Positions 1 to 4,878 of a DNA stretch of 7,660 nt are shown here, one piece after another. The stretch covers positions 1-7,660 of the forward strand of contig CAIXSC010000905.1 of the NCBI GenBank assembly GCA_903921945.1. The letters run 5' to 3'. Numbering within the stretch: position 1 is the first letter of the stretch; every line of letters starts with the position of its first letter. Below the pieces are notes generated by a model. That model saw only the letters and a program-made list of their open reading frames with translations, was not told the origin of the DNA and ran no database searches. This DNA comes from an uncultured Planctomycetaceae bacterium. Lineage in GTDB: Bacteria > Planctomycetota > Planctomycetia > Pirellulales > Pirellulaceae. The position numbers and the translations under genes were made by a program.

Positions 1-50
1 GCGGGTGGGCAGGTTCGGGGCGGAGAGACGCTTCCGCTGTGTAACGCTCA

Positions 51-136
51 GCTGAGTGTTGCTTGGCTGAGTGTTGCTTGGCTGAGTGGCGCTTGGCTGA
101 GTGTTGCCTGGCTGAGTGTTGCTTGGCTGAGTGGCG
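51..136. repeat. 15-bp tandem repeat (minisatellite), about 5.7 copies
   Basis: Head-to-tail copies of gctgagtgttgcttg start at 51, 66, 81, 96 and 111, with a partial copy at 126-136. Two variants alternate: units 1, 2, 4 and 5 carry 'gtgttgc', while units 3 and 6 carry 'gtggcg'. The order is A-A-B, A'-A-B, so the array is also a 45-bp duplication (51-95 and 96 onward) in which unit 4 has one change (gcttg to gcctg). It ends about 105 bp before the aminotransferase start. All frames through it stay open because the unit is a multiple of three, but I see no reason to call it coding. Confidence 0.93.
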
Positions 137-240
137 TCCCATTGTTTCCCCTTCCCTGCCTTCCGCGATGGGCTCTGCCGGTTTCGCGTCTCCCGCGTCC
201 TGGACCGAATCTTTCCTTTTTTGCAGGTGCTGTTGCCAAG

Positions 241-1353
241 ATGACCCACGCCTGGATCGCCGACCGAACCAAGACTTTCGATAGCAGCGGCATTCGCAAG
301 GTGTTCGACCTGGCGGCCAAGATGAAGGATCCGATCAATCTGTCGATCGGACAGCCCGATTTCGATGTGCCCGAGCCTGTCAAAGCGGCTTGCATCGATG
401 CGATCCAGTCCCGTCGGAACGGCTACGCGCTCACCCAGGGCATGCCGGTGCTCCGCGACAAACTGCAGGCGCGCGTGGATGCCGAATACGGACATGCGGA
501 CCGCAAGGTGTTCGTCAGCTCCGGCACCAGTGGCGGGTTGGTCTTGGCGATTTGGTCATTGATCAATCCGGGCGATGAAGTGATCATCTTCGAACCGTAC
601 TTCGTCATGTACGAGTCGCTGGTGAAGATGGCGGGTGGCATTCCGGTGCTGATCGACACCTACCCCAACTTCACGATCGATCCCGAGCGAGTCGCCCAGG
701 CGATCACGCCGCGAACGAAAATGATCCTGTTCAACAGCCCCGCCAATCCGACGGGGGCCGTGGCGGGAGAAGCCGAGGTCCGAGGGTTGGCCGAATTGGC
801 GGCCAAGCACAACATTGCTCTGGTCTCGGACGAAATCTACCGCTTTTTTTGCTACGACCAGCCGTTCGTGTCGCCCGCCCGCTTCAATGACCAGACGTTG
901 GTGATCGACGGGTTCTCGAAGAGCCATGCGATGACAGGTTGGCGGCTGGGGTTCGTCCATGGACCGCAAGAGATCGTCCAGACGATGCTTAAACTGCAGC
1001 AGTACACGTTCGTCTGCGCGCCGCAACCGGCGCAGTGGGCGGGCGCGGTCGCCATGGATGTCGACATGGCGGGCTACGTGGACGCCTATCGCCGCAAACG
1101 CGATCTGGTGGTCGCCGGCCTGCGCGATCACTACGAAATGGCCATCCCGGGCGGAGCGTTCTACGCGTTCCCTAAAGTGCCTCGAGGCACGGCCACCGAG
1201 TTCACCGCGAAAGCGATCGAACACAATCTGCTTGTCATTCCGGGACACATTTTCGGCCGGCGGGACACTCACTTCCGCATTTCATACGCCGTCGATGACT
1301 CGGTGATCCACCGTGGCATCGCGGCGCTTAACGATTTGGCGCGGGCGCTGTGA
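241..1353 (+). CDS. PLP-dependent class I/II aminotransferase (aspartate aminotransferase-like)
   Basis: This 370-residue protein is a fold-type I pyridoxal-phosphate enzyme that moves an amino group between an amino acid and a 2-oxo acid, probably in the cytoplasm. Visible hallmarks are the substrate-loop motif IGQPDFDVP near residues 37-45, NSPANPTG at 165-172 (N169 would contact the cofactor), SDEIY at 196-200 (D197 pairs with the pyridine nitrogen, Y200 with the phenolate), FSKSHAMTGWRLG at 225-237 with the Schiff-base lysine K227, and HFRISY at 344-349, where R346 would bind the substrate carboxylate. No key residue is missing. The length is close to the usual 370-400. The frame is open back to an ATG at 142, but those 33 extra residues are Pro-rich and precede the conserved domain, so I chose the ATG at 241; no strong Shine-Dalgarno decides it. 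Subfamily members act on aspartate, aromatic amino acids or diaminopimelate, and the substrate cannot be read from sequence alone. Confidence 0.93.
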   Translation: MTHAWIADRTKTFDSSGIRKVFDLAAKMKDPINLSIGQPDFDVPEPVKAACIDAIQSRRNGYALTQGMPVLRDKLQARVDAEYGHADRKVFVSSGTSGGLVLAIWSLINPGDEVIIFEPYFVMYESLVKMAGGIPVLIDTYPNFTIDPERVAQAITPRTKMILFNSPANPTGAVAGEAEVRGLAELAAKHNIALVSDEIYRFFCYDQPFVSPARFNDQTLVIDGFSKSHAMTGWRLGFVHGPQEIVQTMLKLQQYTFVCAPQPAQWAGAVAMDVDMAGYVDAYRRKRDLVVAGLRDHYEMAIPGGAFYAFPKVPRGTATEFTAKAIEHNLLVIPGHIFGRRDTHFRISYAVDDSVIHRGIAALNDLARAL

Positions 1354-1365
1354 CTGTCGCCCTGG

Positions 1366-2757
1366 CTAGTGCGTGTCGCCGCCGCCTAGCGTCTCTTCCA
1401 CTTTGTCCGCTTGCCATGCGATCGAGGTGATGATTTGGTTCATCTCGAAAGCGGTGGCGGCGTCGGCCAATTGATTCGCTTGCAGCACGATCATGTCGCC
1501 GGACGCCGTCGAGATGATCGCGAACGCGCCGTGTACCAATTGCGTGTTGAATCGCAGCAAGGCGGTCGCGTTGCGATCCGTCGCCGGTCCGCATGTGGAA
1601 CTGTACGCAATCAGCGCATGCCCCCCCTGCCCTTTGCGGCTGAAGTCGACGTTCACTGTCTGCTTTCGCAACGAGTTGACTGGCACCGTGATCGTCCACA
1701 ACTCGCCCTGCTCTTGCAGGCCCCAACCGCTCGCCTGAACCACCGACCGCAACATGCCCTTGGGATCCCGAGCAACGGCGGGGGCGCCTCCGAAGGGCGT
1801 TCCGAACGGTTGCAACTGCGATAGATCGAGGCCGGCGCCTGCCATGCCGGCGGCCGGTGGCGTTCCTTGCACCGGGTAGCCGGCGGCTGGCGAGTTCATG
1901 GGGCGGCCGGCATTGAACATCGCCTGTTGGATCATGGCGGGCATGAGCATGCCGAATCCCGCGCCCATTCCCATGCCCATCGCGTTCCCGCCCATGGCGC
2001 CGGCCCCGCCTTGTTCGGCAAGCTTCGCCATGCTGTTAGCCGCCTGAAACATGGTGAAGGCGTGAAGGTCGCCAATCGCCCCCATGCTCGACCGGGCGTC
2101 GATCGCCCGCTGGACCTCCTCGGGCGGCGTGATCGCGTTGATGAAGAAATCAACGAGTTCTAGCCCGTACTTGCTGAAGTCGTCGGAAAGTTTGACCCGG
2201 GCGGCGGCCGCGAGTTCCTCGAACTTCGCGGGCAGGTCGAGCATCGCGATTTGGGCCGTGCCGATCACGTCGGTCAGCTTGGAAACAATCACATCCCGCA
2301 GCCATGCCGAAACGTCCTCGGTGGTGAACTTGCCCGAGGTTCCCACGACCTGGTTGACGAACTGGGTCGTTTGCACCACACGGAACGAGAATTTTCCAAA
2401 CCCGCGCAGCCGCACGATCCCAAAATCTTTGTCGCGCACGGTGATCGGCTGCTTCGTGCCCCACTTTTGATCGAGAAACGTCTGCTTCCCGACGAAGTAC
2501 ACCTGGGCTTGGAACGGGGACTTCTCCCATGGGATCGTAAGCAGCCGGGTCAAGATCGGCACGTTCATCGTCGTCAACGTATGGCGGCCGGGGCCGAACG
2601 TGTCGAGCGCCTTGCCGTCGCGGAAGAAAACGGCTTCTTGGTTCTCCTGGACAATCAACTGGGCGCCCAGCTTGATGTCGCCCGAACCCTCGGCGGGAAC
2701 GCGTTGGACAAGCGTGTTGCCCGTTCGGTCGAAGAAATCGATGACTTCCAATCGCAT
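1366..2757 (-). CDS. SPFH/Band 7 'virion core'-type protein with a C-terminal CesT/YbjN-like domain
   Basis: This is a 463-residue protein in three parts. Residues about 28-248 match the SPFH/Band 7 subfamily often annotated 'virion core protein' (Bacillus YdjI type): a LIVQENQEAVFFRDGKA stretch, then FGPGRHTLTTMNVPIL, and a closing helical PPEEVQRAIDARSSMGAIGD. Residues about 249-330 are a Gly/Met/Ala/Pro-rich linker with no regular fold expected. Residues about 333-456 form a second domain whose LLRFNTQLVHGAFAI segment (400-414), followed by an L-rich helical end, resembles the YbjN/type III secretion-chaperone fold; this last match is a judgement by eye. There is no signal peptide or membrane span, so it is probably cytoplasmic or peripherally membrane-bound. 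In Bacillus, YdjI helps localise a PspA homologue under membrane stress, so a membrane-scaffold role is plausible. The 169-residue gene lies 203 bp upstream on the same strand. The gene converges with the aminotransferase, leaving 12 bp between stops. The ATG at 2757 is the only sensible start. Confidence 0.88.
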   Translation of the reverse strand: MRLEVIDFFDRTGNTLVQRVPAEGSGDIKLGAQLIVQENQEAVFFRDGKALDTFGPGRHTLTTMNVPILTRLLTIPWEKSPFQAQVYFVGKQTFLDQKWGTKQPITVRDKDFGIVRLRGFGKFSFRVVQTTQFVNQVVGTSGKFTTEDVSAWLRDVIVSKLTDVIGTAQIAMLDLPAKFEELAAAARVKLSDDFSKYGLELVDFFINAITPPEEVQRAIDARSSMGAIGDLHAFTMFQAANSMAKLAEQGGAGAMGGNAMGMGMGAGFGMLMPAMIQQAMFNAGRPMNSPAAGYPVQGTPPAAGMAGAGLDLSQLQPFGTPFGGAPAVARDPKGMLRSVVQASGWGLQEQGELWTITVPVNSLRKQTVNVDFSRKGQGGHALIAYSSTCGPATDRNATALLRFNTQLVHGAFAIISTASGDMIVLQANQLADAATAFEMNQIITSIAWQADKVEETLGGGDTH

Positions 2758-2799
2758 GGTATGGATCGCCCTTAAACAACGCGGGAAGGAACTCGCTCG

Positions 2800-2816
2800 G
2801 CCACTCGTCGAGTGGC
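2800..2816. promoter_or_regulatory. Perfect 17-bp palindrome upstream of the SPFH gene (candidate operator)
   Basis: The sequence GCCACTCG-t-CGAGTGGC has two 8-base arms that are exact reverse complements around one central base. It lies 42 bp upstream of the SPFH start codon, where a repressor or activator site would be expected, and overlaps the first unit of the 17-bp tandem repeat. No regulator gene is visible in the window, so binding is only inferred. It could also be a chance product of the repeat's self-complementary tcgtcga core. Confidence 0.35.
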
Positions 2817-2894
2817 TCGTCCAATCAAATAGCTCGTCGAATCAAGTAGCGGGTCGAATCGAGTAGCTGGTCGAATCGAGTAGCTCGTCGAATT
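2812..2894. repeat. 17-bp tandem repeat (minisatellite), about 5 copies
   Basis: Consecutive units related to gtagctcgtcgaatcga begin at 2812, 2829, 2846, 2863 and 2880. They differ at a few positions (for example gctcgtc, gcgggtc, gctggtc), and the last decays after aatt. The unit length is not a multiple of three and no frame makes a sensible protein. The array fills much of the 203-bp spacer between the SPFH gene and the gene upstream of it. Confidence 0.9.
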
Positions 2895-2960
2895 GTCCGT
2901 CACGGGAACTCGCCGGGCCCGCTGCCGTCGGCCACCCACGCGCGGACGACCGAGCCCGTG

Positions 2961-3470
2961 TCAGTCAACACCTTTGAGGATTTCGGCGCGGCGGCGGAAC
3001 TGGCTGCCGAGCGCTTCGATCGATTGAATCAACTGAACGGCCAACTTGGACGGAGTCGCGTCGGCAGCGCCGAGCTTTTCTAGTTGGCCGGCCAGTTGGT
3101 GGACCAAGTCGATCAGCCCCTGGTCCGCTAAGTAAACCTGATCCAGTTGCTCGCTGCGAACCCGGACGAAACCGAACAACGGACTGTATCCCCGTTCGGC
3201 ACTGCGAATCGCACCGATGACGCCGTCGAGTTTCGCCCGCACCCGCTCGAAGGCCGGCAGGTCGTCCAGTTTCATGGCCGCCACGAGCGACTGAAGGTAT
3301 TCATCCAATCCGCGTTTTCCGTGCTGCAACTGGTCGGCGAGCCACTGTCGCAACAAGAAATCGCTCTCGCGACGGTACTCTTCCTCGAGGTACCCGCGAA
3401 AACCGGGGATGTAACGCAGGATCGATTCGAGGAAGTTGCGATCATCCGCATGACGCGCTGGATCCACCAT
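2961..3470 (-). CDS. Conserved-looking small helical protein of unknown function
   Basis: I cannot assign a function to this 169-residue protein. It is hydrophilic and predicted largely helical by eye, with no signal peptide or membrane span. The most motif-like part is residues 13-48: FLESILRYIPGFRGYLEEEYRR and the following SDFLLRQWLADQL, a pattern of PGxxGYxxxExRRxxDxxLR. From memory this recurs in uncharacterised proteins encoded near SPFH genes, but I could not check it. A second distinct stretch is GYSPLFGFVRV at 94-104. The frame extends to a TTG at 3497, but the ATG at 3470 has a GGAG eight bases upstream and is preferred. It reads toward the SPFH gene on the same strand, so the two may be co-transcribed and work together despite the 203-bp repeat-filled gap. 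The divergent lipoprotein gene lies on its other side. Confidence 0.8.
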   Translation of the reverse strand: MVDPARHADDRNFLESILRYIPGFRGYLEEEYRRESDFLLRQWLADQLQHGKRGLDEYLQSLVAAMKLDDLPAFERVRAKLDGVIGAIRSAERGYSPLFGFVRVRSEQLDQVYLADQGLIDLVHQLAGQLEKLGAADATPSKLAVQLIQSIEALGSQFRRRAEILKGVD

Positions 3471-3478
3471 CGAAGCAG

Positions 3479-3482
3479 CTCC
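3479..3482 (-). promoter_or_regulatory. Shine-Dalgarno GGAG deciding the start at 3470
   Basis: On the minus strand GGAG is followed by eight bases and then ATG (3470-3468). This is good spacing and favours this start over the TTG at 3497, which would add nine residues and would place the GGAG inside the coding region. Confidence 0.6.
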
Positions 3483-3587
3483 GAAAAGGGGTGGCAAGTC
3501 CGCCCCATTCTATGGCCAACGCCAAAACGGTACGAGTGCCGCTCGCAATCATTCCCCTCCCCTGCCCCTAACCGCTAGATCCGTTCA

Positions 3588-3667
3588 GCGTGTCGTCGAG
3601 CAGACGCGTCCTCGAGCGGGCGCGTCCTCGACCATGCGTGTCGTCGAGCGGGCGGGGCTTCGACCAT
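3588..3667. repeat. Degenerate 14-18-bp GC-rich tandem repeat
   Basis: Units starting gcgtgtcgtcgagc or gcgtcctcga begin at about 3588 (18 bp), 3606 (16), 3622 (14), 3636 (18) and 3654 (14). The end 'cgaccat' of the third unit recurs at the end of the fifth, which suggests a larger block was duplicated. The array sits in the spacer between the divergent small helical gene (-) and the HEAT lipoprotein gene (+). Apart from this repeat, the stretch 3471-3813 shows no gene and no promoter I would defend, although promoters for both flanking genes must lie here or nearby. Confidence 0.75.
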
Positions 3668-3800
3668 CCGTTCCTCGGTTCCTCGATCCTGGCATTAATG
3701 ACCTGGAACGTTTGTCAGGCGTTTGCTATGGTCCGACCAAACCTGGGGTGGCCGCGTCGATGGCTGGTTCGGCGGTCGCGGAGTTGTATCAGCTTACCGG

Positions 3801-3804
3801 GGAG
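3801..3804 (+). promoter_or_regulatory. Shine-Dalgarno GGAG deciding the GTG start at 3814
   Basis: A run ggggag ends at 3804, nine bases before GTG at 3814. It favours this GTG over the upstream in-frame ATG codons at 3634 (inside the minisatellite) and 3760, neither of which has a comparable signal. Confidence 0.5.
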
Positions 3805-3813
3805 TCCCGTGAC

Positions 3814-4593
3814 GTGACACGAAGACTGCATGACGCGCGGCGAACTTGGCGGCAATCCGCCGCGGCCGTCCGCGCCCCATCGTGGCTGCGGGGCTACGCG
3901 GTTCTTGCCGCCATCCTGAGCAATGTTCTGGGCCTCGGTCTATTCACTGGTTGCGCCGAGGGGCCGTTCGGCCTGGCACGTTACAACCCTGTACTGGTCG
4001 AAGAATGGCGAAAGGACGAGAAATTCGGTCCGACGCTCCATCAGCGACTCGAGGAAATGCGCGAGTGGGAGCAACAAGCCCGCTCGATGGACACCCAAGA
4101 GGAACTGATGGTCTGTGCGAAGCTGAGCGACCTCATTCGCAGCGATTCGAACACGCTTTTAGTGACTCAAGCGGTCAAAACGCTCGGCGCGATCGATTCC
4201 GCGCAGTCGCTGGAGGCGATTCGATTCGCGTCGACGCATCCACAGCCGGATGTGCGGGTCGCCGCTTGCCGTGCCTGGGGAATGAAGAAGACGGCCGAAT
4301 CGTCCGAGATGCTGGCCAACTTCCTCAACTCCGATACCCATCTGGATGTGCGTTTGGCTGCCGCCCGCGAACTGCGAGCATTCCCGGGCGAGGCCACCAT
4401 CCAGACGTTGGCGGTCGCGTTGGAAGACCCCGATCCGGCCCTGCAACGGCGCTGTGCCGAATCGCTTGAGGCGGTAACGGGGCGAAATCTGGGCAGCGAT
4501 GTGAAGGCGTGGCGCGAGTACATTGCGAGCGGCCAAGCTCGGCCGGCCGAGCCCGTTTCCATCGCCGATCGCTTCTATTCGCTGTTCCGGTAG
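3814..4593 (+). CDS. HEAT-repeat lipoprotein, probably envelope-attached
   Basis: From the GTG at 3814 this is a 259-residue protein. It has a long basic N-region (about 27 residues, many Arg), a hydrophobic stretch GYAVLAAILSNVLGLGLFTG at 27-46, and Cys47 followed by AEG. This reads as a lipoprotein signal with lipobox LFTG-C; Phe at -3 is unusual. The mature part begins with a charged helical segment (60-110). It continues with about four HEAT-like helical repeats from residue 113 to 222, seen as recurring DVRVAACRAWG, DVRLAAARELRAF and ALQRRCAESLEAVTG, and ends with a GRNLGSDVKAWREY motif (223-236). HEAT arrays are protein-binding scaffolds, so an adaptor role at a membrane is likely, but the partner is unknown. 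The frame is open from an ATG at 3634, but that start lies in a minisatellite and would bury the signal peptide. An ATG at 3760 is a second alternative. Spacing to the next gene downstream is 285 bp, so a shared transcript is uncertain. Confidence 0.82.
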   Translation: MTRRLHDARRTWRQSAAAVRAPSWLRGYAVLAAILSNVLGLGLFTGCAEGPFGLARYNPVLVEEWRKDEKFGPTLHQRLEEMREWEQQARSMDTQEELMVCAKLSDLIRSDSNTLLVTQAVKTLGAIDSAQSLEAIRFASTHPQPDVRVAACRAWGMKKTAESSEMLANFLNSDTHLDVRLAAARELRAFPGEATIQTLAVALEDPDPALQRRCAESLEAVTGRNLGSDVKAWREYIASGQARPAEPVSIADRFYSLFR

Positions 4594-4617
4594 GCGCAGG
4601 CCTCCTCGCGGCCTACC
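4589..4617 (+). terminator. Hairpin over the HEAT gene stop codon, possible terminator
   Basis: GGTAGGC (4589-4595) and GCCTACC (4611-4617) are reverse complements. An alternative inner stem AGGCC/GGCCT (4598-4602, 4610-4614) has a seven-base loop. The downstream sequence is pyrimidine-rich but has no run of T, so a Rho-independent terminator is only possible. Confidence 0.3.
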
Positions 4618-4651
4618 TTCCCACTTCCCCCGAGTTGACCAAGGTGCCTGC

Positions 4652-4690
4652 GCGTGCCTTCACGGCGACCGCTGGCACGCATCAAGATGC
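4652..4690. repeat. Inverted repeats in the spacer before the toroid gene
   Basis: GCGTGCC (4652-4658) pairs with GGCACGC (4674-4680) across a 15-base loop, and GCATC-aa-GATGC (4679-4690) follows at once. The rest of the spacer 4618-4878 shows no gene, repeat or promoter that I can support. It could be a structured leader or chance in GC-rich DNA. Confidence 0.3.
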
Positions 4691-4878
4691 CGGACCCGCA
4701 GCCTTTCGCGGATGGCGAGCGGTCGCCGCGGGCTGGAATCGGCCGCGCAATCGCCGCAATTGGCAACTCCGTTACGATCGCGCTCATCTTTCGCAGAAGT
4801 GGCGACGATATTCCAGGTATTCCCTGAGGCGCGATCTGCGCGCTGATGTCGTCCATCCATTTACCGGCAAACTCTTCT

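Noticed and set aside
63..284. Plus-strand frame reading LAECC/LAEWR repeats
   Set aside because: The open frame exists because the repeat unit is 15 bp, and it runs out of frame into the aminotransferase gene. No homology or ribosome-binding site supports it.
48..395. Minus-strand open frame with TLSQA pentapeptide-like repeats
   Set aside because: The repeats are only the 15-bp minisatellite read in reverse, and the rest is antisense to the aminotransferase. The pattern lacks the regular A(D/N)LxX form of true pentapeptide-repeat proteins.
844..850. Run of seven T in the aminotransferase as a programmed frameshift site
   Set aside because: The reading frame continues correctly through it (Arg-Phe-Phe-Cys-Tyr), and all downstream motifs, including K227 and R346, are in the same frame.
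556..1272. 238-residue minus-strand frame inside the aminotransferase
   Set aside because: It is antisense to a gene with intact catalytic motifs, its composition is atypical and no motif is visible.
2812..2894. CRISPR array
   Set aside because: Units are 17 bp and contiguous with no spacers, and no cas gene is visible, so it is a simple tandem repeat.
3713..3735. Possible sigma-54-like promoter (TGTCAG...TTGCT) before the HEAT gene
   Set aside because: The conserved GG of the -24 element is broken and the spacing to TTGC is one base short.
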